This document shows, in pieces, positions 1 to 7,930 of a DNA stretch of 54,977 nucleotides. The stretch lies in NCBI GenBank assembly GCA_029936155.1, contig JAPYUK010000008.1, forward strand, positions 13,078 through 68,054, read 5' to 3'. Origin of the DNA: Dehalococcoidia bacterium (lineage in GTDB: Bacteria; Chloroflexota; Dehalococcoidia; Lucifugimonadales; Lucifugimonadaceae). The notes below the pieces were generated by a model, which was not told the origin of the DNA, did no database searches, and saw only the letters and a program-made list of their open reading frames with translations. Within the stretch, counting starts at the first letter, position 1, and each line of letters starts with the position of its first letter. The translations under genes and the position numbers were made by a program.

Positions 1-1801
1 CCTCAGTATCGCTTGGGCTGATGATCGTGGTGAGAACGTCATTTACCGAGTGGGCTGACGTGTCGTTTTCGATGTTTCCGTGATCGGATGTGATGACGAA
101 CGACCTGCCAGATTCTTTGGCACCCCGAGCAATTTTTTCCAGAGCGTCGGCAGCGGCGCGGTAGGCGACCTTGGCTTCCTCATATCGATTCGGCAGCAGG
201 TGCCCCACCATATCGGGAGCGGCGATGTTGCAGCAGATGAGCCGTGATGTGCTGGAAGAAATAGCGTTCAACACGTCGTCGCTAACTTCTTTAGCTCGCA
301 TGCTTGGGTTGAGGTAGAAGTCTGTATCCGATTTCACGCCATCTTCTTCGCCGTGGGATGGGGTGACGAATCGAGCTTCGTTTGCCCCGGCGACAGGGTC
401 TTCACGCCGACCCCTAAAGAAGTAACCCATGTGCGACGACTTCACGCTTTCGGCCACCAGCGTGTATTCGTCGTCGCCCACCGTGTCGGGCCATTGGGCG
501 AGAAAGTTGGCTGCGTGCGGCTGTGTATGAAAGGCGACGCTCACCCCGTGTTCGGCCTCGAAAACCGGGTGATACTCGGCGATTCCACATATATCGAGAT
601 CAAGATTGTGATCGATCCATGAACCGTCCCATTTGCGACCGCGCGATTCACCCTCAACTTCGAGGAATCTTTTCGCGCCCGCGAGGGCGCCGATTTTTGA
701 GCGCTGCCGATCAGATCGAAAGTTGAGGTCGACGAATGCGTCACCGGATGAGATCGCGGGCATGGAACCGTCTTCACGGAGAAGCGAGATTGCTGGGATG
801 TCCTGATCGGTTTTGCCGGAAGTGTGCGTATCGGCGATTGCATCTCTGAGTTCATCAAAACTTGAAACGGGCTGACCAGAACTTCCAGTTAACTGGTCGA
901 AATCGGCCTTTGCCGCTTGTTCTCGATAATCACGATCCATCGCGGTTGAGCGACCGACCACCCACGCCAAGGAATACTCTGCACCGTATTTCCTGAGCAG
1001 TACCTGAAGTTGGCCGACGAAGTCACCGACATCATCGATTGAAATAATCGAGCTATCGGCGGCTGAATCGCGACCATCAAGAATCGCCTGCATCTGGACT
1101 TTTTCGGGTGCTACACCGTGCCTCTCGAACACCAGTTCGAGAAATGCTTCAAGGTGATTCCACGCGCTGTGAACTCGCCCGTCTCCACCGCCAACACCCG
1201 AGAGCAGAAAGCAGAAATTGATCGTGGCACCACGCTTTTTCGCCTTACTGACGACGTCATTCAGTGCCGGATTGTCGAAAAACTCACCGGTATTGATCGA
1301 GTTGGTAATTTCCAATGGAAGCTGCGGTGCTAGCTCCGTGTTGCCGATCTGCTGGTGGCCGGTTTCAGAGTTACCTTGAACCGCGGGATCAAGATCTTCG
1401 AAACCTGCCCATATTCCTGCCGCACTCGTCGGAACCGACAGATTTTCGTTGCGGAGAGCCGCCAGATTGCGAGCACCCGAAGCCCAAGGAACATAGCGAT
1501 GATCGTCGGCGACTGCTTCGACCAACGACTCGACCCGCTCGATCAGTTCATCGTTTAACCCCCCCCGGGCGATCTGAAGATCGTTGATCCAAGTAAGTGC
1601 GTCTCTGGTTGGCGTGTCGGAATCAAGCGTCTCGACCCGGACTGGATACAGAAGATATTTCGCCCACTCGGAGCTTCGTCCGATGCGATCGGCAGCAGAT
1701 TCGATCAACTCACGGTCGTTGTCTACCAACGCAGCCCAGGCTGCGTCGATCACGCCCTTTGATCGTCTTCTGTTGTACCCGAGGCCGTCGACAACTGCCA
1801 G
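1..1801 (-). CDS. gpmI: 2,3-bisphosphoglycerate-independent phosphoglycerate mutase-like (3' end off the window)
   Basis: Predicted to interconvert 2- and 3-phosphoglycerate in glycolysis/gluconeogenesis using two metal ions and a phosphoserine. The frame is open from the left edge to about 1801. It shows the N-terminal VVDG metal site, the phospho-serine motif GNSETGH (Ser about residue 145), GRVHS, ILDGRD, FRSDR and the metal motif SDHGN near the end. The C-terminus, roughly the last few dozen residues, lies outside the window. The protein is longer than the usual ~510 aa: the stretch between VVDG and the catalytic Ser is about 90 residues longer than in typical enzymes. The start is uncertain. 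TTG at 1801 is the only usable start in this frame and puts the metal Asp at residue 5. A more natural N-terminus (NKTVLAVVDG) begins at TTG 1829 behind a GGGAA but is one base out of frame, so a frameshift or sequence error near 1801 is possible. Family call is firm; activity is inferred. Confidence 0.85.
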   Translation of the reverse strand, partial: MAVVDGLGYNRRRSKGVIDAAWAALVDNDRELIESAADRIGRSSEWAKYLLYPVRVETLDSDTPTRDALTWINDLQIARGGLNDELIERVESLVEAVADDHRYVPWASGARNLAALRNENLSVPTSAAGIWAGFEDLDPAVQGNSETGHQQIGNTELAPQLPLEITNSINTGEFFDNPALNDVVSKAKKRGATINFCFLLSGVGGGDGRVHSAWNHLEAFLELVFERHGVAPEKVQMQAILDGRDSAADSSIISIDDVGDFVGQLQVLLRKYGAEYSLAWVVGRSTAMDRDYREQAAKADFDQLTGSSGQPVSSFDELRDAIADTHTSGKTDQDIPAISLLREDGSMPAISSGDAFVDLNFRSDRQRSKIGALAGAKRFLEVEGESRGRKWDGSWIDHNLDLDICGIAEYHPVFEAEHGVSVAFHTQPHAANFLAQWPDTVGDDEYTLVAESVKSSHMGYFFRGRREDPVAGANEARFVTPSHGEEDGVKSDTDFYLNPSMRAKEVSDDVLNAISSSTSRLICCNIAAPDMVGHLLPNRYEEAKVAYRAAADALEKIARGAKESGRSFVITSDHGNIENDTSAHSVNDVLTTIISPSDTE

Positions 1802-1906
1802 GACTGTTTTGTTCGTACTATTCGCCAAGTGTCGTGCGTTCCCTGTCTCTATTCACGTTCTAGTTTAATTTACTGAAGGTCGCCCGTATTGGATTGCGCA
1901 GAGCCC

Positions 1907-2497
1907 TTATTCTTTGGCCTCGATAGCTGCCCAAGAGACGAACATGCCCGGAATATTGGGCTCATCAATGTTCTTGTCAGCGAGCCAGCCAAATGGAAGC
2001 TCTAGTGAGTATCGCCACATGTCCGATGGAATGTACTCATTGGCCTCGGTAGCACACTTTATATTCCAGTCATTATCGGTCGCTGTGTCACGGAGACACG
2101 GCGACATGGAGATTTTATCGACGACTTCACCCGAAGAGTCGAAAAACAGGATGTCAATTGGAACGTATGTGTTGAACATCCAGAAACCACTGTTGTGGTC
2201 GGATTCATAAGTGAACAACATTCCTGTCCCGGCCGGAATCGACTCGCGGCACATGAAGCCCTGCGTTCGCTCGCTCGAATTATTGGCTACTTCGACCCGT
2301 AGATCGATGTCGATTCCATCGGTCGAAAGAGTAAGGTCTGTTACTGGTAGTACCCCGTGTTGCAAATCTTCGCAGTCGGCCGACTCGACGAATTTTGGCG
2401 ACGGATAATCGGAGCCGCAAGCAGAAAAAACGGCCATGGCTGCCAGCACTACGGGCACGAAGACGGCAACGCGCATATTCGGAAGGGTGAGTTTCAC
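1907..2497 (-). CDS. DUF192 family lipoprotein
   Basis: A 196-aa exported protein of unknown function. Residues 1-27 form a signal peptide ending in a lipobox (FSAC), so it should be lipid-anchored outside the cytoplasmic membrane. The rest matches the DUF192 fold: a segment running TQGFMCRES, then GMLFTYESD, then FWMFNTYVPIDILFF, the typical signature of this family. DUF192 proteins are usually small, periplasmic or secreted, and their biochemical role is not settled. The GTG start at 2497 lies only 6 bases from the start of the divergent MFS gene, so the two genes share an extremely short promoter region and their leaders must overlap. An ATG at 2476 is an alternative start that leaves the signal peptide intact. 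Confidence 0.85.
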   Translation of the reverse strand: MKLTLPNMRVAVFVPVVLAAMAVFSACGSDYPSPKFVESADCEDLQHGVLPVTDLTLSTDGIDIDLRVEVANNSSERTQGFMCRESIPAGTGMLFTYESDHNSGFWMFNTYVPIDILFFDSSGEVVDKISMSPCLRDTATDNDWNIKCATEANEYIPSDMWRYSLELPFGWLADKNIDEPNIPGMFVSWAAIEAKE

Positions 2498-2503
2498 AAC
2501 TCG

Positions 2504-3895
2504 ATGGTAGCTGACGGATCTGAAAGAACGACCGAGGAAACGTCAGAAGCGCGCGCTGTTGAGACTTCAGGATCGGTTTCTCCTACAGCAGAGACTGTGA
2601 GTTCTGGTGTAGCCGGGATTCAATCGAGAAGATCAGTGAACACCACAAGACCTGTTCAAGAGCCACGCGTAAAAGTTGCGCCGTTCGCGGCGTTTGGCAT
2701 TCCCAGCTTCCGGTTCCAGTGGGCAGCCGACTCAATGATGACCTGGGGATCAGAGATGGAAACCCTGATACTGGGTTGGTACATCCTCGTCGCCACCGAT
2801 TCCCCGTTTCTGGTTGGAGTGCTGGGAGCGCTCAGGTTTTCAGGCACGCTGACCGCACCGATAGTCGGGGTACTGGCAGATCGGATCAGCCGGAAGGTGA
2901 TGCTGATTACTCTCAGGGGTGGAGCGGGGCTTGCCGCTCTGTCGTTGCTCATTCTTGTTGCTACAGATCTGCTCATGCCGTGGCACATCTTCGTCATTGC
3001 TGGATTCAGCGGGTTGGTGCGTGCCTCAGATAACGTACTTAGGCAGTCACTGATCGCCGATACGGTGCCTCGCAATTTGCTGATGAACGCCTCGGGTCTG
3101 GCGAGGACAACACAAGATACCGCTCGTATTGTCGGCGCGCTCCTCGGTGCAACGCTGCTTTCGAGGCTTGGCCTCAGCTGGGCGTACGTAGGTGTGACGG
3201 CTTTTTATGCCTTCAGTGTTTTGTTTGGCATTGGGATTAGCACGATTCGTTCGAGCGTTCAGGTCAAACACGTGAATCCGGTCACCGAGATGAAGCAAGG
3301 CATGAAATACATGATCAGCTCACCGGTAATCAAGCCGTTGATGTTCCTCGCATTTCTGGTAAATCTGTCTGCATTTCCACTTACAAACGGCCTGTTGCCA
3401 GTGGTGGCTCGTGATGTCTATGGCCACGACGAAAACGGGCTAGCGATGATGGTCTCTGTATTTGCTGTTGGCTCGCTCGTGGGTTCGATGCTGATGGCGG
3501 CGGTCGTGAATTCACGTCGTCCGGAGCGCTTCATGATGTTCACAATGGTCGGTTGGTATGTGCTGCTGATCTTGTTTGCCCAGACCGATTCGAACGGTAT
3601 TGGATTACCGTTGCTGGCACTGATCGGCGCTTCGATAAGTTTCTGCATGATCTCGATGTCGGTTGTGCTGATGACCTTCACCAAGTTCGAGATGCGGGGT
3701 CGGGTGATGGGCGTGCGAATGCTGGCTGTATACGGCCTCCCGATGGGGCTGATAGTCGGCGGCTGGCTTATCGAGCGCTACGGTGTGCCGGTGGCTGTGA
3801 CGGGGTATGCGATTGGCGGACTCGTCTTTGTCGGATTGTCTATTTTGAAGTGGCCCCGTCTGATCAGAGGATTTGATCCCGTAGGACGAGAGTAG
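2504..3895 (+). CDS. MFS transporter
   Basis: A 463-aa integral membrane carrier of the major facilitator superfamily, probably with 12 membrane helices. It carries the loop motif GVLADRISRKVML between helices 2 and 3 and resembles the enterobactin-exporter/macrolide-efflux type of MFS protein, so drug or siderophore export is possible; the substrate cannot be read from sequence. The first ~65 residues are hydrophilic, rich in Ser/Thr/Glu, and precede the first helix. The start is ATG 2504, behind GGAAGGGTGA at 2481-2490. An upstream extension of the frame to 2357 overlaps the opposite-strand lipoprotein gene and is rejected. Divergent from the DUF192 gene and 6 nt upstream of the DUF2332-like fragment. 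Confidence 0.88.
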   Translation: MVADGSERTTEETSEARAVETSGSVSPTAETVSSGVAGIQSRRSVNTTRPVQEPRVKVAPFAAFGIPSFRFQWAADSMMTWGSEMETLILGWYILVATDSPFLVGVLGALRFSGTLTAPIVGVLADRISRKVMLITLRGGAGLAALSLLILVATDLLMPWHIFVIAGFSGLVRASDNVLRQSLIADTVPRNLLMNASGLARTTQDTARIVGALLGATLLSRLGLSWAYVGVTAFYAFSVLFGIGISTIRSSVQVKHVNPVTEMKQGMKYMISSPVIKPLMFLAFLVNLSAFPLTNGLLPVVARDVYGHDENGLAMMVSVFAVGSLVGSMLMAAVVNSRRPERFMMFTMVGWYVLLILFAQTDSNGIGLPLLALIGASISFCMISMSVVLMTFTKFEMRGRVMGVRMLAVYGLPMGLIVGGWLIERYGVPVAVTGYAIGGLVFVGLSILKWPRLIRGFDPVGRE

Positions 3896-3901
3896 ATATC
3901 T

Positions 3902-4165
3902 GTGAACCCCGAGATGGAACGCCGGTCATACATGTTTCGGGATCTCGGAGAGCTCCCGGTCTTGTCGCCTCACTACGCATATCTCGCTACACGAATCGCC
4001 GATGACTCAGAATTACTTGAGATAGCTAGCATCGGAGGGCGTGGTCAACCGACTCCAAACCTATTGTTCATGTCGGTGAGATTTCTTCTTGAAGAGGGCG
4101 CTGATCCCGAACTACTAGCTAATTGCGAAGCGCACGGCCGCTGGATCGACTGGCAGGCGGACTGA
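3902..4165 (+). pseudogene. DUF2332-like N-terminal fragment (87 aa)
   Basis: A short reading frame starting at GTG 3902 (or ATG 3914), 6 nt after the MFS gene. Its sequence (LSPHYAYLATRIADDSELL, then GQPTPNLLFMSVRFLLEEGAD) matches the beginning of DUF2332 proteins, which are normally about 330 aa. Here the frame ends in TGA after 87 aa, and the ~64 nt before the convergent enolase-superfamily gene hold no continuation in any frame that I can see. It is probably a 3'-truncated remnant, although a short stand-alone protein cannot be excluded. Function of DUF2332 is unknown. Confidence 0.5.
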
Positions 4166-4229
4166 TTCTGGTGCGACGAAGGGACAGTACGGCCGGCGTT
4201 TGCTGACAAGCGCGGTCGAATCGTGGACC

Positions 4230-5351
4230 CTACTGCATGTGTCCCCACACGTCAGCTAGTTCAGAGGGGCTATCGCTGCTGCGGCCTCGCATCTTTTCGA
4301 GGTTGTAATCAAGACCGAGTCCTGGTCCATCTGGAACTCGAATAAAGCCGTCCTCGACTTCGTAAGGAGTATCCAGAATCGAGTCGTTGTCACGAATGCC
4401 AACTTCCTCGATGTTGTACTCCTGGGCGTACGGGAAATTTTTGCTAGGGGCGAGCAAGTGAGCGTGGGCCGCCGTCGACCCGTAGGGCTGGGTATTGTGA
4501 GTGGTCATAGTTGCACCGTGCGCTGACAAAACTGCCTCGATACGTAGAAACTCGGTGATGCCACCAACCTTCACCACGTCGGGTTGGACGATATCGGGTC
4601 GACCCTCTCGAATCAGGGTCAGGTACTCCCAGCGAGTGAACGAATTTTCGCCTGAAGCAATCGGAATATCCAGTGCGTCGGCAACCTCGGCCATACCCAC
4701 GTAGTTGCGGGTGTGCACAGGCTCTTCAAAGTGAAATACGCCGAGGTCTTCAAGCTGGCGTCCGATCTCGATGGCGTGGTGTACGGAGTAGGCACTGTTC
4801 ACATCGACCATCACGTCGACCTCGTAGCCAACCTCATCTCGAATGGCTTTTACCGTCTCGATTGTCCTGTCGCCGGGATCATCAATATTGCCAGGAATTG
4901 CCGAATGCGTCTTGTACGCCGAGAATCCCTGATCTCGAAAGTGAGCAACACGTTTTGCTTCGACTTTTGGGGCGAGATCACGCACCAGCGAGCTGGCATA
5001 AACCTTGATCTTGTCGCGTCGCTTACCACCGATCAGGTTGTAGATCGGGGTATCAAGAATCTTGCCCTTCAAATCCCACAAAGCCAGATCAACCCCGGCC
5101 GCAGCCGTCAGTAAAGCGCCCAGAGGTCCGGCAACCGCTCCCGCCTTGAACATAGAGTCCCAGATCTCCTCTGAGTCGAACGGCGATTTGCCGACCACGA
5201 GGGGTGTGAAGACCGTTTCTATCGCTGCTTTCGAAACGTAAGGGGCGCGACGAAAACACTCGCCGAATCCTGTGAGCCCCTCGTCGGTGTGAAGGACTAC
5301 GTATGGGTACTCTTCATCGAGCACCAGGCATTCGACGCTAGTAATTTTCAT
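4230..5351 (-). CDS. Mandelate racemase/muconate lactonizing enzyme family protein (enolase superfamily)
   Basis: A 373-aa cytosolic enzyme of the enolase superfamily, which abstracts a proton alpha to a carboxylate and stabilises the enolate on Mg2+. The capping domain is N-terminal (about 1-120) and the barrel follows. Metal ligands are visible: Asp in VMVDVNSAY, Glu in HFEEPV, Glu in IASGENSF. The acid/base motif on the second strand reads K-T-H (AYKTHS) rather than the common KxK, and a His is present in TTHNTQP, so a sugar-acid dehydratase or racemase is likely but the substrate is unknown. The start is ATG 5351 (MKITSVECL); the longer frame upstream lies inside ispH. Its first 14 nt overlap the 3' end of ispH, implying translational coupling. 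A paralogue lies at 51641-52741. Confidence 0.88.
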   Translation of the reverse strand: MKITSVECLVLDEEYPYVVLHTDEGLTGFGECFRRAPYVSKAAIETVFTPLVVGKSPFDSEEIWDSMFKAGAVAGPLGALLTAAAGVDLALWDLKGKILDTPIYNLIGGKRRDKIKVYASSLVRDLAPKVEAKRVAHFRDQGFSAYKTHSAIPGNIDDPGDRTIETVKAIRDEVGYEVDVMVDVNSAYSVHHAIEIGRQLEDLGVFHFEEPVHTRNYVGMAEVADALDIPIASGENSFTRWEYLTLIREGRPDIVQPDVVKVGGITEFLRIEAVLSAHGATMTTHNTQPYGSTAAHAHLLAPSKNFPYAQEYNIEEVGIRDNDSILDTPYEVEDGFIRVPDGPGLGLDYNLEKMRGRSSDSPSELADVWGHMQ

Positions 5352-6300
5352 TTGGTTCGATCTCTTCTTCTTTGCTCTGGCGAGTTCCATTGTTGACGAG
5401 ATTCCGTAGATTGCGGGGAATCGCAAAGGTAGTTTTTTCTTCGCCGGGTCCAACTCGGAACACATTCTTCGGCTCGATCGCATCGATCACCGCTTTGACC
5501 TGCTTTTCGGGAGTGGACGCGCCGGACGTAATGCCGATCTTATCTACACATTCGAGCCATGAACGGTCGAGCTCTTCTGGACCGTTTATAAGATACGCCG
5601 GTACACCTTTGTTGATCGCTACGTCCTTGAGTCGATTGCAGTTCGAGCTGTTTTGGGCACCGATCACGAGCACTAGATCAGTCATCTCGGCGAGTTCGGT
5701 TGCAGCTGCTTGGCGGTTCGTTGTCGCGTAGCAAATATCGTTTCGTACAACAGCATTGGGGTGACGCTGCTTGATTCGATCTACCGCAATAGAAGTGTCG
5801 TTAACTGAGAGAGTCGTTTGCGTGAGTACGGCAACCTCGGTTTCCGATGGCCAGTTCGGTAACTTGGAGTCGATTCGTTCGTCGACAAGCTCCATTTCGG
5901 CCTGTCCGGTCGTCCCGACCACTTCCTGATGACCAAAGTGACCCACCAGAACAATCTTCTTACCTTCTCGGGTGTACTTCTTTGCTTCGTTGTGCACGCG
6001 GGTAACGAGTGGGCAGGTGGCATCGAGTACCGTCAGTCCACGTTCTTCGGCAATTTTGTAGTCAGATGGCGGTGATCCGTGCGCTGAGAAGACCACAACA
6101 GCACCTTCGGGGACTTCACCGACGTCTTCAACAGTTATGGCGCCCTTCGCCTCGACATCGGCGACCACCTTTGGGTTGTGCACGATCTGGTGCTTTACAT
6201 ACACCGGCGTGCCGTACTGCTGAATGGCGAGATCGACGATGTCGACAGCGAGGTCGACGCCTGCACAAAATCCACGTGGGCTGGCTAGAAATACGTCCAT
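5338..6300 (-). CDS. ispH: 4-hydroxy-3-methylbut-2-enyl diphosphate reductase
   Basis: The last enzyme of the MEP isoprenoid pathway, converting HMBPP to IPP and DMAPP with a [4Fe-4S] cluster. The 320-aa protein has the three cluster cysteines in the expected order: GFCAGV near residue 12, LDATCPLV near 96 and NDICYATT near 193. Also present are the conserved SAHGSPP and the TSGASTPE substrate-binding motif. Length is normal for the family. The start is ATG 6300. The 3' end overlaps the start of the enolase-superfamily gene by 14 nt, so the two are likely cotranscribed although no shared pathway is evident. Its presence indicates isoprenoid synthesis by the non-mevalonate route. Confidence 0.97.
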   Translation of the reverse strand: MDVFLASPRGFCAGVDLAVDIVDLAIQQYGTPVYVKHQIVHNPKVVADVEAKGAITVEDVGEVPEGAVVVFSAHGSPPSDYKIAEERGLTVLDATCPLVTRVHNEAKKYTREGKKIVLVGHFGHQEVVGTTGQAEMELVDERIDSKLPNWPSETEVAVLTQTTLSVNDTSIAVDRIKQRHPNAVVRNDICYATTNRQAAATELAEMTDLVLVIGAQNSSNCNRLKDVAINKGVPAYLINGPEELDRSWLECVDKIGITSGASTPEKQVKAVIDAIEPKNVFRVGPGEEKTTFAIPRNLRNLVNNGTRQSKEEEIEPNENY

Positions 6301-6381
6301 TTATGGGAGATCCAGTTCGGTAGCGGGAGATGCCGTTAGATACGAGACAGAAAGTATATCGGCGATAGCGACGCTGCTCAC

Positions 6382-7815
6382 CTAATCCGAAGCGGGGATA
6401 GTCGTGGCAGGTTCAAGTTCACTGGAAACTTCGAATGAGTCAGAGGTGCTTGTGATTCTAGCTAGGATGATTGCAGCTACCGCGAACGCTATCGCAACTG
6501 CGATGAGGAGCGCCTTGTAGCCAAGGTTTCCCGACACTGAATTGAGTTCGTCGATCCCAATTCCAGCGAACCTAGCTACACCGGCTCCACCAAGCGTTGC
6601 CAGACTCGTATACCCGAGCTCTCTCGCAACTGATGTGTGACTTACAAGGCTGTTTGCTACTGCCCATGTAAGTGTCATAAACAGACCAACAGCAATACCA
6701 ACTACTACGCCAACCGCGAGCACCGGTCCAATTGAGCTGACGAACAGTAACAATAGTGACGAGACTATTCCGGTAGCCCCAGCGACAATAAACATATTGG
6801 TACGGCCAACTCGGTCAGCCAAATAGCCTGCTGGAAGCACGGTTAGGCCAGCAGCAAGTACGATCACCACCACCAGCTTGTCGGCTCCGTCTGCTGGATT
6901 ATCGAGTCCAACGACGTCCTGTAAGAAAAACAACGCGTAGATCTGCATCGATGACATCGCTGCGGTTGAGAACCCCAATGCAACGAGGAACGCCAGATAG
7001 CTGCGGCTGATGGGAGCCTTTGGAGATGCCGGGGTCGACGGTGCAGCCTTGGCCCGCTGTTTGTGCCATTTACTGGAGCTACGTAATGCCGGGAAGAAGA
7101 GCCCGCCTGCCGGTTTAGTCGCAACTACGGTCCAGATGACGCTGGTCATTAACGCGACGATCATTAGAGCTATCGAGTACCAGAGCCACTCCGGTGATTC
7201 GACGGCATCGTATCGGGCCATGAACTGGAGGACGATTACCGTAAGAGAACCAGCGCCGATAAGTCGCCATAAGTTGAGCACGCCTGCTGCCTGCCCACGC
7301 TCTTGGGCCGGAACGTGGTCGACAATCAAGGCATTGGCGGGGCCCTGTCCAGTGTTGCCAAACATCTGCATTGCACCGATGGCGAGGAGCAGCATCACGA
7401 AAGATGTGGCCATGCCAAACAGCACAGTGGTTAACGCGAGACCAACTCCTCCGAAAAGGATGTAGGGTAGTCGGCTACCCAGTCTTGAGTCTCGATCGCT
7501 GAGCGCCCCTGCACCCAGTTGAGCCGCCGCCGCAACGCCCAGACCAACCAGCGAAATAATCCCAAGTGCCCCATTTTTATCGAGGGAATACCCTAGGATT
7601 TCAACTCGACCTGCATCCAGTGCTTCCAACACCTTGAACGGTAGAATCCCACCGCCGACACCGGTCCAAATCCCTGAGAGGCCGAAAGCGTAAATACTCA
7701 GATTCGTAATACTGTGCTTGCCCGATGAGCCCGAACTGCCGAAGGCGCGTTTTAACAGCGATCGGGGTGATCGTGTCTCAACTTCGCCGTTTTGATTCTT
7801 AGCCCGGTTACTCAC
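6382..7815 (-). CDS. MFS transporter (12 TM)
   Basis: A 477-aa membrane carrier of the major facilitator superfamily. Hydrophobic segments fit 12 helices in two bundles, with a basic central loop around residues 235-265 (KWHKQRAKAAP). The helix 2-3 loop reads GALSDRDSRLGSRLPYI and its C-half counterpart reads GYLADRVGRTNMF, both typical MFS signatures. The arrangement resembles sugar:cation symporters of the GPH/SLC45 type, but the substrate cannot be assigned. About 38 N-terminal residues are hydrophilic. Starts at ATG 7815. Divergent from the ArsC-like selenoprotein gene; the 115-nt space between them holds an inverted repeat. Confidence 0.85.
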   Translation of the reverse strand: MSNRAKNQNGEVETRSPRSLLKRAFGSSGSSGKHSITNLSIYAFGLSGIWTGVGGGILPFKVLEALDAGRVEILGYSLDKNGALGIISLVGLGVAAAAQLGAGALSDRDSRLGSRLPYILFGGVGLALTTVLFGMATSFVMLLLAIGAMQMFGNTGQGPANALIVDHVPAQERGQAAGVLNLWRLIGAGSLTVIVLQFMARYDAVESPEWLWYSIALMIVALMTSVIWTVVATKPAGGLFFPALRSSSKWHKQRAKAAPSTPASPKAPISRSYLAFLVALGFSTAAMSSMQIYALFFLQDVVGLDNPADGADKLVVVIVLAAGLTVLPAGYLADRVGRTNMFIVAGATGIVSSLLLLFVSSIGPVLAVGVVVGIAVGLFMTLTWAVANSLVSHTSVARELGYTSLATLGGAGVARFAGIGIDELNSVSGNLGYKALLIAVAIAFAVAAIILARITSTSDSFEVSSELEPATTIPASD

Positions 7816-7848
7816 ATAACGTCCTTGCTGTTACGGTGCAGCGTACTC

Positions 7849-7873
7849 CAATTTTCACCTAACATGAAAATTG
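7849..7873. promoter_or_regulatory. Inverted repeat in a divergent promoter region
   Basis: CAATTTTCA at 7849-7857 and TGAAAATTG at 7865-7873 form a perfect 9-bp inverted repeat with a 7-nt spacer. It lies between the divergent MFS gene (start 7815) and the ArsC-like gene (start 7931). The geometry and AT-rich arms suit a dimeric repressor's operator better than a terminator, since no T-run follows. Role inferred only. Confidence 0.4.
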
Positions 7874-7930
7874 CGATTGCAACATCCAGTTGTGCTACAA
7901 GGCTGGCGCTACCGGGAAGGAGGGCAACTA

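Noticed and set aside
1559-1566. Frameshift at the run of eight C in the phosphoglycerate mutase gene
   Set aside because: Motifs before and after the run are in the same frame, so it is not a break.
4166-4229. Read-through of the DUF2332 stop as a second selenocysteine
   Set aside because: The residues after that TGA do not continue the family pattern, and the TGA is not at a cysteine position.
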